Made by a program: the position numbers and the translations under genes. The notes below the pieces were generated by a model that was not told where the DNA came from, made no database searches, and saw only the letters and a list, made by a program, of their open reading frames with translations. From assembly GCF_030680395.1 (NCBI RefSeq), contig NZ_JAUXVR010000029.1, forward strand, positions 1 through 64,000: a DNA stretch of 64,000 nt. The letters run 5' to 3'. This document shows positions 1 to 10,400 of this stretch, in pieces. Origin of the DNA: Methylobacter sp. Lineage in GTDB: Bacteria > Pseudomonadota > Gammaproteobacteria > Methylococcales > Methylomonadaceae. Position 1 is the stretch's first letter. Each line of letters starts with the position of its first letter.

Positions 1-1
1 G

Positions 2-322
2 CAAAAAATCGATCAAGTGAAAGACCAGGCTGAAAAAGAAATTGAAGCCGCCAAGGAATCGGTCACCGATAAGACCCAAACAGCCGGAGAGTATGTCGAC
101 GACTCGGTGATTACCACGCAAGTCAAGGCGGCGATTTTAAACGACCCGTTGCTGAACGCCTCCCATATTGAGGTGACCACCGTCAAAGGCGTGGTGACAT
201 TGAGCGGCACAGCGGATTCCGAGCAAAGCATCAGCAGGGCGGTGGAAGTAGTCGGCAGCCAGAAACATGTGAAAGCGGTTGAAAACAATCTGGTTGTTAA
301 TGTTTTACCGGATAAAATTTAA
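2..322 (+). CDS. BON-domain protein, 5' end cut by window edge
   Basis: The frame is open to the first base of the window, so the GTG at 17 is probably internal and the gene begins upstream. The first 35 or so visible residues are a charged Lys/Glu/Ala-rich helix. The rest is one BON domain (VDDSVITTQVKAAI, then GVVTLSGTADS and a C-terminal NNLVV strand). BON domains bind phospholipid or other envelope surfaces and occur in OsmY-like periplasmic stress proteins. A signal peptide, if present, lies outside the window. The BON assignment is firm; the role is not known. Confidence 0.8.
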   Translation, partial: QKIDQVKDQAEKEIEAAKESVTDKTQTAGEYVDDSVITTQVKAAILNDPLLNASHIEVTTVKGVVTLSGTADSEQSISRAVEVVGSQKHVKAVENNLVVNVLPDKI

Positions 323-579
323 TATATTTTATCTATTATTGTTGTTGCATTGTTGAATGCGGTTCTTGTTATAGTCGCCTTTAATGAAAGGATCGTATAA
401 ATGCAATTAGAGATGTAACTGTATTAAGGAACGACCAAAGCTCGCCAGCTTCTCGGGGAGCCTTGGTACTTTCAAAAATCTAAATACCAGTAGACGCGAT
501 AGCGCATAAGCAGGAGCGACAGATCTTGTATGCTATATGCATTGTCGTTATTTCTTACGACCCACAAGGAGCAATTTTT
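323..579. other. intergenic stretch with no recognised element
   Basis: AT-rich spacer between the BON gene and the small secreted protein. It ends in a Shine-Dalgarno-like AAGGA at about 566, which supports the ATG at 580 over the upstream in-frame ATG at 526. I see no convincing hairpin or promoter. Confidence 0.4.
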
Positions 580-999
580 ATGAAACGGTTATATTTGGCG
601 CTTATTTTTCTCTGCATACTGAGCAGTTTCTCTGTAGGTGCGGAAGAGTTTATTATCAAGCCGCAAACCCAAGGCGAGGTTACGTTTGTCACCGGTGGAG
701 TCGGGGAGAATGAACGGAATGCGATGCAAGCCATGCGGGCTGAATACAATTTGAATCTGCTATTTTCGGTAAGGGATACAGGGGAATATCTCAGTGACGT
801 GACGGTTCGTATCACGGATTCACGGGGTAATACGCTGATGGAATCTGTGTCTGATGGCCCTATGCTATTCGCCAAACTTAAGCCTGGTCGTTATATCATT
901 AGCGCAGATCGAGGAGATGGCCAGGTAATCCATAAAAAGGTAATGGTCAAGCAGCGAACTGCACTGTCGTTTACTTGGCCTCAAGAGCAAGGGAACTAG
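580..999 (+). CDS. small secreted protein with a carboxypeptidase-regulatory-like fold
   Basis: 139 residues from the ATG at 580, chosen because the protein then starts with a clean signal peptide (MKRLYLALIFLCILSSFSVG/AEE) behind an AAGGA ribosome site; the track start at 526 adds an unlikely leader. The mature part has a central beta-rich section (VTVRITDSRGNTLMESVSDGP, then KLKPGRYIISA) like the Ig-like carboxypeptidase-regulatory domains of periplasmic proteins. It probably acts in the periplasm. No partner is suggested by the neighbours. The TAG stop lies inside the left terminal repeat of the element at 996-1126. Confidence 0.65.
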   Translation: MKRLYLALIFLCILSSFSVGAEEFIIKPQTQGEVTFVTGGVGENERNAMQAMRAEYNLNLLFSVRDTGEYLSDVTVRITDSRGNTLMESVSDGPMLFAKLKPGRYIISADRGDGQVIHKKVMVKQRTALSFTWPQEQGN

Positions 1000-1126
1000 T
1001 ACTCAGTCAATCTTGTTATGCCGTGTAAAAATTGTTTAGCTCAGCGTAAATCCGCTCATCTCTTCGACAGGCTCAGGACGAACGGATTTACTTTTACCCG
1101 CCAAAATAGAATTGACTGAGTACTAG
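996..1126. mobile_element. 131-bp MITE-like element with 16-bp perfect terminal inverted repeats
   Basis: CTAGTACTCAGTCAAT (996-1011) is the exact reverse complement of the sequence at 1111-1126, so both ends carry CTAG. A second inverted repeat lies inside (GTAAATCCG around 1050 and CGGATTTAC around 1083). There is no coding capacity. Nested palindromes with no ORF are typical of a MITE mobilised in trans. The left repeat supplies the stop codon of the preceding gene. Confidence 0.75.
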
Positions 1127-1203
1127 GCGGTGTCTCGTTTTTCTTCTGAGTATTTTGGTGCTGTTTTTCAGATAGGTTCTTCATTGATAGCGGGTCCTGC
1201 CAG

Positions 1204-1971
1204 CTATTCTGATTGGGTGGAAATGTCTGCTGTCGATGGAACATGTTGGGGAGAGGGAAGCAAACGATTGAACTCTGTTTTGACTACTTGGTAACACTCG
1301 CAGACCCGTTCTTCCAACCCCGTTCGATCCAGCACCGTGATACGGCCACGGCTGTAATCAATCAATGCAGCTCGCTGCAATTTTCCGGCAGCCTCTGTGA
1401 CGCCCTCGCGGCGTACGCCGAGCATATTGGCGATTAATTCCTGAGTCATATTCAACTCATTTGAAGGGAGTCGGTCGAGGCTTAATAGCAGCCAACGGCA
1501 GAGTTGTTGGTCTAGGGAGTGATGTCGGTTGCAGACTGCCGTTTGTGCCATCTGGGTAATCAATGCCTGGGTATAGCGCAGCAATAAATGATGTAGCGTT
1601 CCGTAGCGACGCCCCCCAAAGCGGTCGAATTCCTGCATAAGCAAGTTCGCCCGCAGCCGGTAAGCGTAGCCAGCACTCTGCACAACCGCACGATTAGGCA
1701 TAGTTCCTCCTCCCATAAAAAGTGCGACGCCAATGATGCCATCGTTACCGACCACGGCGATCTCGGCCGATGCACCATTCTCCATAACGTAAAGCAGTGA
1801 TACGATACTGGTCGTGGAAAAGTAGGCATGAGACAACTTGTCCCCCGGCTCGTAAAGGACTTTGCCGAGCGGCATCTGGACCAGTTCCATTTGGAGGGAA
1901 AGGCGCTCGTATTCATCCGGGGGCAGGGAACCGAGGAGATGGTTTTGTCGAGGGCTGTGTAGATCAGTCAT
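1204..1971 (-). CDS. Crp/Fnr-family transcription regulator
   Basis: 255 residues from the ATG at 1971; the longer track frame (2016) adds 15 residues not expected in the family. The N-terminal half is a cyclic-nucleotide-binding-type beta barrel (LYEPGDKLSHAYF, then a region ending VVGNDGIIGVALFMG). The C-terminal half is a Crp-type winged helix (MTQELIANMLGVRREGVTEA, with the recognition helix in the GVRREGV part). The cysteines of a classical Fnr iron-sulfur site are absent, and the ligand pocket differs from Crp, so this belongs to the broad group with unknown ligand. It stands alone and faces away from the radical SAM gene; the 550-bp shared upstream region could hold its sites. Confidence 0.85.
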   Translation of the reverse strand: MTDLHSPRQNHLLGSLPPDEYERLSLQMELVQMPLGKVLYEPGDKLSHAYFSTTSIVSLLYVMENGASAEIAVVGNDGIIGVALFMGGGTMPNRAVVQSAGYAYRLRANLLMQEFDRFGGRRYGTLHHLLLRYTQALITQMAQTAVCNRHHSLDQQLCRWLLLSLDRLPSNELNMTQELIANMLGVRREGVTEAAGKLQRAALIDYSRGRITVLDRTGLEERVCECYQVVKTEFNRLLPSPQHVPSTADISTQSE

Positions 1972-2519
1972 GAATGATATCCATATTTGTGGGTCAAGAT
2001 TGAATGGCTCCACCAATGAGGCTTAGGCTGGGTGGAAAATCCGAAGAGACAGGGTAGAAATAGTCTTTGTATTTTATAGCACAGTGAGCGTTTTAGCTTC
2101 AAATTACTGATCGGGATCGGTTGGATAAAACAGTGTAGAACCAAGTGGCGGTCATCGGGGAATTGATCCCCTGAATCGCCGAGAATTGCTTCGGGATTGG
2201 TACTTACTGCCTCAGGTCTGGAGCGTGATCGTAATAGCTCCATTCGATGAAGGTCTATTCGATGTTATTCGGTGGAGAACCAAGGCGAATTGAATCCAGC
2301 TTAGCGAAATCTATACCTAATCATCGACATTAGCTTTATGTGCGTTAGCGTACTGACACCGCTTGGTGTTGTAGTTATATTATTGTTTAATTCGGCCTGT
2401 GTGCGTTTATGGAACCGTCTTTGATCTAATCACTAATTCAAGGCGAGACTACGTTCTCTTTTAGAACGATGATCAGCACAACCGGAATGTTGCTCTCCTT
2501 ATAACTGCGAGATATACAC
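1972..2519. other. 548-bp divergent intergenic region
   Basis: Lies between the Crp/Fnr regulator (minus) and the radical SAM gene (plus). The 91-aa minus ORF here has no family resemblance and is probably spurious. I see no clear sigma-70 pair. Given the divergent arrangement, this is the most likely place for regulator binding sites. Confidence 0.4.
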
Positions 2520-3941
2520 ATGGCTAGAACCCGCCGTATCCATCTAATCAACCCGAAAGCCGATACTTTTGCGACCCGACCCTTATTCTTCGGTAAGGCG
2601 CTTTATTCTCCTGTTGCAGGACTTTTAGCTATAGCGGCACTGATTCCTGAACACGACTACGAAATCATTCTGACCGATGAAAACATCGAAGCTATTGATT
2701 TCGATCTAACTGTCGATATGGTGGGTATTTCATCAATGACGTCCTATGTAAACCGGGGTTATGAAATCGCCGATACGTTCCGGGCTCGCGGTGTTCCCGT
2801 CATCATGGGCGGCGTGCATGTCAGCTATCTGCCGCAAGAAGCGCTCAAACATGCCGATGCGGTAGTGGTCGGAGAAGCCGAGCTGATCATGGACAAAGTT
2901 CTCGAAGATTTGCTCCACGGTCGGTTAAATGGTATTTACAAGGCCGAAAACCTGCATTCGATGATCGACATGCCGAAACCACGGCAAGGATTGCTAAAAA
3001 GCAACCGCTACATTAACAAGGGCTTCGTCCAGACCTCCCGGGGCTGTCATCACGGCTGCACCTTTTGCGCCGAACCGACGATGTATGGCCTGCGCTTTCG
3101 CTACCGGCCCATCGAAGATCTTATTGCCGAGATCGAGCACATCGAAGAGCGGGTGATCCTGCTCAACGACGCCGATTTTTTCGGTACGCCGAGTCGGGCC
3201 ATCGAGGTCATGAGAGCATTCAAGGGCCGGGGGTTGAAATGGCAGGCCGCCGTGAACAGCCGTGACGCCAAGGATGAGCGCCTATTGGAATTGGCGGGGG
3301 AAAGCGGCTGTTTCATGCTGTCCATCGGCTTTGAGTCGATCTCGAAGCAAACCCTGCGTAACGTGCATAAGTGTCAGAACGATCCTGAATCCTACCACGA
3401 ACTGGTCGAAAAACTGCACCGATACGGCATCATGGTGCTCGGCCTGTTCATGTTCGGCTTTGAAGGCGACGAACCGACCGTGTTCGACGAAACCTTGAAG
3501 TTCAACATAGATGCCAAGTTCGACATGTGCGGCTATTCGCTATTGACCCCATATCCTGGCACCATCAATTGGTTTGAGATGATGCGCCGCAAGCAGATCG
3601 TCTCTTTCGACTGGGACAAATACGATCAATCCCACATCGTCTTCAAGCCGGCCGGGTTATCGGCCGATCAGTTTTACCGCGGTTACCTGAACACCTATGA
3701 CGGATTTTATACGCTGCCTTCAATGCTGCAACGTTTCCCGTGGGACGGCTCCCGCAACCGCGCTAACTGGGCCATCTACAATGCATTCTTCCGCAAAGGC
3801 GGCGTTGTGACCCGCGATCCCGATCAACTCATCGCAAGGCCGACGCCTGAACCCGAATTCGCGGCTATGCCGCCGCTGATGCCGCAAAAAGCCGCGTGGC
3901 GTGAACTGGTGATGGGGGCGACTGGAGAGGCGGGCGGGTGA
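2520..3941 (+). CDS. B12-binding-domain radical SAM enzyme
   Basis: 473 residues. The first 150 or so form a cobalamin-binding Rossmann-type domain (GISSMTSYVNRGYEIAD, VPVIMGGVHVSY, ADAVVVGEAE). A radical SAM barrel follows, with the CX3CX2C cluster motif in RGCHHGCTFCAEP at about residue 178 and a SAM-site strand (LSIGFESIS). The DxHxxG cobalamin motif of methionine synthase is missing, as is usual for this class. The family includes methyltransferases and ring-forming enzymes acting on unactivated carbon; HpnP and HpnR, which methylate hopanoids, share the domain order but I could not match this protein to either. The substrate is unknown. No hopanoid or cofactor genes lie beside it. Confidence 0.85.
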   Translation: MARTRRIHLINPKADTFATRPLFFGKALYSPVAGLLAIAALIPEHDYEIILTDENIEAIDFDLTVDMVGISSMTSYVNRGYEIADTFRARGVPVIMGGVHVSYLPQEALKHADAVVVGEAELIMDKVLEDLLHGRLNGIYKAENLHSMIDMPKPRQGLLKSNRYINKGFVQTSRGCHHGCTFCAEPTMYGLRFRYRPIEDLIAEIEHIEERVILLNDADFFGTPSRAIEVMRAFKGRGLKWQAAVNSRDAKDERLLELAGESGCFMLSIGFESISKQTLRNVHKCQNDPESYHELVEKLHRYGIMVLGLFMFGFEGDEPTVFDETLKFNIDAKFDMCGYSLLTPYPGTINWFEMMRRKQIVSFDWDKYDQSHIVFKPAGLSADQFYRGYLNTYDGFYTLPSMLQRFPWDGSRNRANWAIYNAFFRKGGVVTRDPDQLIARPTPEPEFAAMPPLMPQKAAWRELVMGATGEAGG

Positions 3942-4446
3942 GTGATTTTCGAATAACGCGGCTTGCCGGGTTTTCCGGTTTCCGTTGCTGTAAAGGCACG
4001 GAAGCCTATTACATGGCGAACAGATTTATACTTTAAAGCGCTCATATTTTCGGTTTTTGACAGGTTGCGCATGCCTTTAGAAATTATCATAAGAATCAAC
4101 CTAACAGGTACGCATAGCGCACCCCGCGGTAAGTTGAAAAAACCGAAAACTCAACCGTTCAGAGTATGTGTTCTATACCGTACAGACTAAGTTTGACCTG
4201 GGCGATACACTATTTTGTGCTTAAGGCATATTTTCATGGATATCATGATCGACCTCTTACTGGCTGTTGTGATACGACTATGAATTTTGTTAATACTGAG
4301 GTTTTTAAATTATTTCGTAGTCATGTATTTGATTGTCGAGAGTATCCGGGCTAATGCATTATCGTTTCATCGAAGGAGTGATCTCAGGGCCAAAGCATAC
4401 TGTTTTGGTTTTCAATTTAAAGCGTTTATCTATCAGGAGAACTACC
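3942..4446. other. 505-bp intergenic region without a supported gene
   Basis: Several short track ORFs cross this stretch in three frames, but none has a ribosome site or family motif. CTTGCCGGGTTTTCCGG just after the radical SAM stop can pair weakly with itself but lacks a T-run. The region ends with AGGAGA at about 4435, the ribosome site of the DUF3309 peptide. Confidence 0.4.
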
Positions 4447-4605
4447 ATGTCAACTGGCACAATCTTACTTATAATTTTAATTCTTATGTTGATCGGGGTC
4501 ATTCCAGCGTGGCCACATAGCCGGGGATGGGGCTACGGACCTAGCGGAGGGCTTGGACTGGTGCTGGTTATCTTGTTGGTCCTGGTCTTGATGGGTGTAG
4601 TCTAG
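4447..4605 (+). CDS. DUF3309-family small membrane peptide
   Basis: 52 residues: MSTGTILLIILILMLIG, a short loop with WPHSRGWGYGPSGGLG, then a second hydrophobic helix ending LMGVV. This matches the DUF3309 pattern of two membrane helices joined by a conserved Trp-Pro-His/Gly-Tyr-Gly-Pro loop. The start at 4447 is supported by AGGAGA seven bases upstream; the longer track frame (4333) and the overlapping frame are artefacts. The function of the family is not known to me. It is single-gene, with no operon partner. Confidence 0.8.
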   Translation: MSTGTILLIILILMLIGVIPAWPHSRGWGYGPSGGLGLVLVILLVLVLMGVV

Positions 4606-4707
4606 CCGCGGATTAACATCTTCTGTCCGTACCTTCGGAGCAAAGCCGATGCAGGTTGTCTCATTACCAAGGTGAGAGGTTTATAAACCAAGCTGAAAAA
4701 TATGCAC

Positions 4708-5613
4708 CTAATCTGGCATATTATCCGGAAATTTAGCTTGTTTTGAGCCTGTTAACCGACCAGAGAACTCATGCATCAGCAATGCGCCAAGTATGAGTAG
4801 TGTGCCTATTGCCACTTTAACGGTCAGCGGTTCATGATTAACGGCATGCCCCAATAGCAAAGCCATGACCGGTGAAACTAAGGTAATCAGTGCAACCTTG
4901 GTAGCACTCTGATGGATGAGTAAATAGTAATAAAGCACAAAGCCGATCGTCGTGGCTATCACCCCCAAGTAGACAATAGATGCCAGACTGATGGGTGAAA
5001 TTTCAGTGGGCCAATGACCATCAAATGTTGCCCAGGTAATCAGATAAGCCGGCAGAGACAACAACAGGCCGCCAGTGACCTGGGATAATGCCGGTATTTT
5101 TCCATCAATGCGTTTGACCCAAACCGAACTGACAGCCTGCAAAAATGTAGACACCAGTACGCCGATGATACCCAGCACTGCGTTATGACCCAATTGCCAT
5201 GCCGAGCCGAACATGATCCACAAGCCGCTAATGCCCAGAATATAGGCCAGAAGGTTGCCCAGAGTCAGGCTCCGCTCACCTAGCCAGATCGCCGCCAGTA
5301 AAGCGGTCATCAACGGCAAAAGACCGAATATCACCGAAATCCAGCCGGAAGGAATAAACTGCGCCGCCCAATAAACCACCAGCATCGATCCGTAAATTTG
5401 CACGGCCACGGCAAGATAAGTCTGTCGCGCTTTACGATGCCAGGCCAGGCGTTGTCCGGACAGACCCAGCATCAATAAGATGCACGCCGTACCGATTGCC
5501 ATTCGCCCGGTTACCCCGAACAGAAACCCCGGTCCTTCGCCGCTCCATTTGATAGCCAGCGGTGTCGTCGCCCAAAGTAAAACAATACTGATGTAGGCCA
5601 GATGTATACGCAT
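4708..5613 (-). CDS. EamA/DMT-family transporter
   Basis: About 301 residues with ten hydrophobic helices in two five-helix halves, the EamA duplication. MRIHLAYISIVLLWATTPLAIKW is a typical start for the family, so I prefer the ATG at 5613; the in-frame ATG at 5670 would add 19 residues and neither start has a strong ribosome site. The first half ends near residue 145. Members export amino acids or metabolites or carry nucleotide sugars; the substrate here cannot be told. It lies just downstream of, and on the same strand as, the cupin gene, so the two may be co-transcribed. Confidence 0.85.
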   Translation of the reverse strand: MRIHLAYISIVLLWATTPLAIKWSGEGPGFLFGVTGRMAIGTACILLMLGLSGQRLAWHRKARQTYLAVAVQIYGSMLVVYWAAQFIPSGWISVIFGLLPLMTALLAAIWLGERSLTLGNLLAYILGISGLWIMFGSAWQLGHNAVLGIIGVLVSTFLQAVSSVWVKRIDGKIPALSQVTGGLLLSLPAYLITWATFDGHWPTEISPISLASIVYLGVIATTIGFVLYYYLLIHQSATKVALITLVSPVMALLLGHAVNHEPLTVKVAIGTLLILGALLMHEFSGRLTGSKQAKFPDNMPD

Positions 5614-5685
5614 CAATTTAAATCGGGTGCTGTAAAGAAAGAGGATGGTACCGATTTTCGATAGTGCCATTCATCAATGGATAAC

Positions 5686-6081
5686 TTACTTGGCCGGCGC
5701 TAATTCAAAAATAATGAGTTCGGCGGCATCGTCGCCCACGTTTTCTACCGACATCAACTCACCCGTTTCCCAAAAAACGTCACCGGCAGAGTAGGTGTTG
5801 GCTTTGCCGCCCTCGACGACTTTTAATGTGCCTTTAACCACATAACGAGGTCCCGGTCCTTCATGGGTATGCCAAGGTGTTTTAAATGCGGGTGGGAACG
5901 CCACCCGTATCATTTTGGTATCGATGTTCGCACTGGAAAGTTCCAGTTTCTTTTCTAATAAAATAGTTCTATTCAGGCCGGTTTTCTCTAGGGCCGAGGC
6001 AGCTTGTATGCTGCTCAAGAATAGCGCTGTAAACGTTGCCAGAATAAAGCACGTTGATTTGATAGTTTGAATTTTTAACAT
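5686..6081 (-). CDS. secreted cupin-domain protein
   Basis: 131 residues. A signal peptide (about residues 1-30, ending near IQAASA) precedes a single cupin barrel. Cupin motif 1 is seen as TPWHTHEGPGPRYVVKG, with two His and a Glu able to bind a metal, and motif 2 as YSAGDVFWETGELMSVENVG. Such small periplasmic cupins are usually of unknown function. The second metal-binding His of motif 2 seems replaced, so catalysis is uncertain. The downstream transporter is on the same strand 72 bp away. Confidence 0.8.
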   Translation of the reverse strand: MLKIQTIKSTCFILATFTALFLSSIQAASALEKTGLNRTILLEKKLELSSANIDTKMIRVAFPPAFKTPWHTHEGPGPRYVVKGTLKVVEGGKANTYSAGDVFWETGELMSVENVGDDAAELIIFELAPAK

Positions 6082-6346
6082 CTACCGACCTCTCGATTTT
6101 ATGTTTTAGGGGGATAAACTTAATGCGTAAGTTGTTAACTGCTGTTCTATCGCTTGATCATTTTGTAGCTTATAGCTTTCTTAACGCCGTTTAAATAAAA
6201 AGTATACGCTACTGCCTGTTTTTTCTATTTGTTAAATTCTTTAAATGCACACAGAATATGCGCATCATTATAACGCTTTGACCGACTTACCAAATTAAAG
6301 AGACGATAGGATTATTGCTCTGGATTTTTTAACTACCAGCATTTAA

Positions 6347-7282
<936 letters not shown>

Positions 7283-7320
7283 GTAGGTAATAAAAAATAT
7301 ACGAAAATTAAAAAATTCTT

Positions 7321-7372
7321 ACCACGAAGAAAAAACAAAGCAAAAACTTCGTGTCCTTCGTGTGTTCGTGGT
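7321..7372. repeat. intergenic inverted repeat of the ACCACGAAG type
   Basis: ACCACGAA at 7321-7328 pairs with TTCGTGGT at 7365-7372, and CTTCGTGTCCTTCGTGTG lies between them. It sits in the hemF-argD spacer. It could be a dispersed repeat or a weak hairpin; it lacks a terminator T-run. Confidence 0.5.
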
Positions 7373-7500
7373 GATATGTTTAATACTTCCTGCTTAATCA
7401 TTAGAACTTGCCTGAGACTAAATTGAAACCTATAATCGAGCATTTTTGTAATGGGCGGCAGGTTGCGGCCTATTTATTCCTTTAATTACAGACGGAAGCA

Positions 7501-8688
7501 ATGACTAGCCACATTATGCCAACCTACGGCCGTTTACCCATAACCTTCGAACGGGGAGAAGGTGCATGGTTGTTTGATCAAAATAATAATCGCTACCTGG
7601 ATGCGGTATCCGGCATAGCGGTGTGCAGCTTGGGTCATGCTCATCCTGCCATACATCAAGCTATCTGCAAACAAAGTGAAAAACTGCTGCACACCTCAAA
7701 CCTGTACGGTATCGCCGTTCAGGAACAGTTGGCCGACAAACTGGCCGAAAAAAGCGGCATGGATAATGTGTTTTTTTGCAATTCCGGTGCGGAAGCCAAT
7801 GAAGCAGCAATCAAATTGGCGCGCAAATACGGTTACGAGCAGGGTATAGAAAATCCGGCGATTATTGTCATGGAAAGAAGTTTTCATGGTCGCACGCTGG
7901 CAACGCTGAGCGCGACCGGCAACGCTAAAATCCAACAAGGCTTTGCGCCGCTGGTTGAAGGCTTTATTCGTGTGCCTTACAACGACGTCAACGCCATCGA
8001 ACAAGCGGTTGAGCAGAATAAGAACGTCGTTGCGGTGTTGGTTGAACCGATACAGGGTGAGGGCGGCGTCAACATTCCTGCCGCCGATTATCTTAACCGA
8101 ATCCGCAGTCTGTGCGACCGGCATAACCTGCTGATGATGCTCGATGAAATTCAGACCGGTGTAGGCCGTACCGGTAAGTTTCTCGCGTTTCAGCACAACG
8201 CCATACTTCCGGATGTCTGCACGCTGGCTAAAGCCTTGGGCAACGGCGTACCCATTGGCGCCTGTCTTGCCCAAGGCAAAGCGGCCAAGGTATTCACCGC
8301 AGGCAATCACGGCTCCACTTTTGGCGGCAATCCGTTAGCCTGTAGCGCGGCTTTAGCGGTCTTGGCGACATTGGACGCTGAAAACCTGATCGATCAGGCC
8401 GCGCAAAAAGGCGATGCTATCTGTTCTGCATTTAAAGACCGGTTACAGGGCAATGCTCATGTTGTCGATATTCGTCACAAAGGCCTGATGATCGGCATCG
8501 AACTCGACAGTCCATGTACTGAGTTAGTGCAAGCAGCGCTGCAAAATAACTTGTTGATTAATGTTACCAGTGAAAAAACCATTCGTTTATTGCCGCCATT
8601 AATCATTAACGATCAACAAATCACTCAACTTGTAGAAACCTTATCGGCTCTTATTCATAAGCATACAGACACTCCCTATGAATCCTAG
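7501..8688 (+). CDS. argD: acetylornithine aminotransferase
   Basis: 395 residues, a class III PLP aminotransferase. It transfers the amino group of glutamate to N-acetylglutamate semialdehyde to give N-acetylornithine. Seen: the phosphate-binding [15 protein letters not shown], the [15 protein letters not shown] block, [15 protein letters not shown] with the pyridine-contacting Asp, the Schiff-base lysine in [14 protein letters not shown], and [15 protein letters not shown]. The ATG at 7501 follows a GGAAG site. The last 11 bases overlap argF, so the two are translated from one mRNA. Many ArgD enzymes also serve lysine synthesis. Confidence 0.95.
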   Translation: MTSHIMPTYGRLPITFERGEGAWLFDQNNNRYLDAVSGIAVCSLGHAHPAIHQAICKQSEKLLHTSNLYGIAVQEQLADKLAEKSGMDNVFFCNSGAEANEAAIKLARKYGYEQGIENPAIIVMERSFHGRTLATLSATGNAKIQQGFAPLVEGFIRVPYNDVNAIEQAVEQNKNVVAVLVEPIQGEGGVNIPAADYLNRIRSLCDRHNLLMMLDEIQTGVGRTGKFLAFQHNAILPDVCTLAKALGNGVPIGACLAQGKAAKVFTAGNHGSTFGGNPLACSAALAVLATLDAENLIDQAAQKGDAICSAFKDRLQGNAHVVDIRHKGLMIGIELDSPCTELVQAALQNNLLINVTSEKTIRLLPPLIINDQQITQLVETLSALIHKHTDTPYES

Positions 8689-9586
8689 ACATTTTATCAG
8701 CCTGCTTGACTTATCCGGCGACGAATTGCGTAGCTTGATCAACAGAGGCATCGTCCTAAAAAATAACCGTGATCCTGATTACCAACCGTTAAAAGGTCAG
8801 GTCTTGGCGATGATTTTTGAAAAATCGTCGACGCGCACCCGCATTTCATTTGAATCCGGCATGAGTCATTTCGGCGGCAGCGCCTTGTTTTTATCGCCCA
8901 GAGATACCCAGTTGGGCCGGGGCGAACCGCTGCAAGACAGTGCCAGAGTCATTTCCAGTATGGTCGATTGCATCATGCTTAGAACCGATAAGCACGAAAC
9001 GGTGACCACCTTCGCCCAATATTCAAGCGTCCCTGTGATCAATGGCTTGACCGATTTACAGCATCCCTGCCAATTACTGGCCGACATGCAGACTTATTTT
9101 GAACATCGCGGCGACATCAAAGGCAAAACGGTGACCTGGATCGGCGACGGCAATAATATGTGCCACTCCTATATCCATGCGGCAACGGTGCTGGACTTTA
9201 CGTTGAATATTGCCTGCCCAAAAGACTATCAGCCGTTAACAGCCATCGTCGAAGCTGCCGGAGAACGCGTCCGGTTTTTTGATACGCCTTTGGCCGCCGC
9301 TCAAAATTCAGATCTGGTGGTCACCGATGTTTGGGCCAGTATGGGGCAGGAAGAAGAACAAAAACAACGCGAGATGGCCTTTAAGGATTATCAGGTCAAC
9401 GCCGAGATCATGAAAGCTGCGAATAGTGACGCGCTGTTTATGCACTGTTTGCCCGCTCATCGGGGTGAGGAAGTCAGCGCCGAAGTGATTGACGGCTCTC
9501 AAAGCGTTATCTTTGATGAAGCTGAAAATCGCCTGCATGCACAAAAGGCACTGCTGGAATTTCTCCTGTGCAAAAAATCACGTTAG
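8678..9586 (+). CDS. argF: ornithine carbamoyltransferase
   Basis: 302 residues. Makes citrulline from ornithine and carbamoyl phosphate in the cytoplasm, probably as a trimer. The carbamoyl-phosphate site is clear ([13 protein letters not shown]), followed by [13 protein letters not shown], the ornithine-side [12 protein letters not shown], and [11 protein letters not shown] with the catalytic Cys. The start overlaps argD by 11 bp. Together with argA at 14.2 kb, three arginine steps lie within 8 kb without forming one operon. Confidence 0.95.
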   Translation: MNPRHFISLLDLSGDELRSLINRGIVLKNNRDPDYQPLKGQVLAMIFEKSSTRTRISFESGMSHFGGSALFLSPRDTQLGRGEPLQDSARVISSMVDCIMLRTDKHETVTTFAQYSSVPVINGLTDLQHPCQLLADMQTYFEHRGDIKGKTVTWIGDGNNMCHSYIHAATVLDFTLNIACPKDYQPLTAIVEAAGERVRFFDTPLAAAQNSDLVVTDVWASMGQEEEQKQREMAFKDYQVNAEIMKAANSDALFMHCLPAHRGEEVSAEVIDGSQSVIFDEAENRLHAQKALLEFLLCKKSR

Positions 9587-9600
9587 AATTAACCTTAATC

Positions 9601-9701
9601 GCATCGGTCCTCTATCGATTGCGACGCATCTACCATTCCTGGCAGTCGGTCGCATAGGTTCCTTACCGATTGCGGCACTTCCGCCATCCCTGGCAGTCGT
9701 C
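9601..9701. repeat. two imperfect tandem copies of a ~50-bp repeat
   Basis: Unit 9601-9651 and unit 9652-9701 align along their length, each beginning GCAT(C/A)GGT and ending CCTGGCAGTCG. The string CTACC..CCTGGCAGTCGGTCGC resembles the reverse strand of the 48-bp repeat in amgK (CTACCTCCTGCGTCCATGCAGTCGTCGGC), so this may be an old degenerate pair of the same family. It fills the argF to SH3-gene spacer. Confidence 0.55.
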
Positions 9702-9725
9702 AGGTGAACAACCCTAGAGATTCAA

Positions 9726-10397
9726 GTGAAAAAAATACTAAACTCGTTTTTTATCTTACTGGTAACTTTTGGTTCGGCCCAAGCTGAAACCGTCTATGTT
9801 ACCGACAATTTGAATTTATCACTCAGGAGTGAAGAAAATAACAGCAGTAAAGTTGTAAAGCTGCTTCCGACCGGCACCCCCCTTACGGTAATAGAAGAAA
9901 ACAGAAGCACCGGATTCGCTCACGTCCGACTGAATGATGGCACGGAAGGCTACATGCCGATCCGTAATACCATGAAGGAACCACCCAGCCGTGCTCAATT
10001 AGAGGTTGTCAACAAAAGTATGGCGGCGTTGCAGTCTGAAAATGCCACACTCAAGGCCGAACTAGCCACAGTAAAAGAATCCATTACGCCCGGAACGACT
10101 CTTGAACAGTCTTTGGCAACAGAACGGGATCAGTTAAACAGGGAGCTCAACGAGCTGAAAAAAACCGCGGCCAGCACCATCGAGTTAAAAAACCAGCGCG
10201 ATGAACTTCAAGAACGCGTGGTTAATGTTGAACGGGAATTGCAACAATTCAAGCTTGAAAATCAAGCGTTGCAAGATACCGCCAATCAAGACTGGTTTTT
10301 ATACGGCGGCATACTGGCTCTTATCGGTGTTATTTTAGGATTTATTTTGCCTAAACTCAGCTGGCGCCGTAGCAGAAGCAGCTGGGATTCGTATTAA
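9726..10397 (+). CDS. membrane-anchored SH3-domain protein (TIGR04211 type)
   Basis: 223 residues from a GTG start. A signal peptide (ends near GSAQA/ETV) leads to a bacterial SH3 domain (residues about 22-85: YVTDNLNLSLRSEENNSSKVVKLLPTG and a GYMPIRN end). A coiled coil of Leu/Glu/Gln heptads (about 95-180) follows, then a C-terminal membrane helix (WFLYGGILALIGVILGFIL) and a basic tail. This order, with periplasmic SH3 and coiled coil anchored at the C-terminus, is that of the TIGR04211 family in gammaproteobacteria (E. coli YgiM-like). An envelope role is likely; the precise task is unknown. Confidence 0.85.
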   Translation: MKKILNSFFILLVTFGSAQAETVYVTDNLNLSLRSEENNSSKVVKLLPTGTPLTVIEENRSTGFAHVRLNDGTEGYMPIRNTMKEPPSRAQLEVVNKSMAALQSENATLKAELATVKESITPGTTLEQSLATERDQLNRELNELKKTAASTIELKNQRDELQERVVNVERELQQFKLENQALQDTANQDWFLYGGILALIGVILGFILPKLSWRRSRSSWDSY

Positions 10398-10400
10398 TTA

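Noticed and set aside
4287-4520. 77-aa ORF overlapping the DUF3309 peptide
   Set aside because: Out-of-frame reading; the DUF3309 frame has the ribosome site and the family loop.
7696-8310. 204-aa minus-strand ORF in argD
   Set aside because: Antisense shadow of a clear aminotransferase gene.
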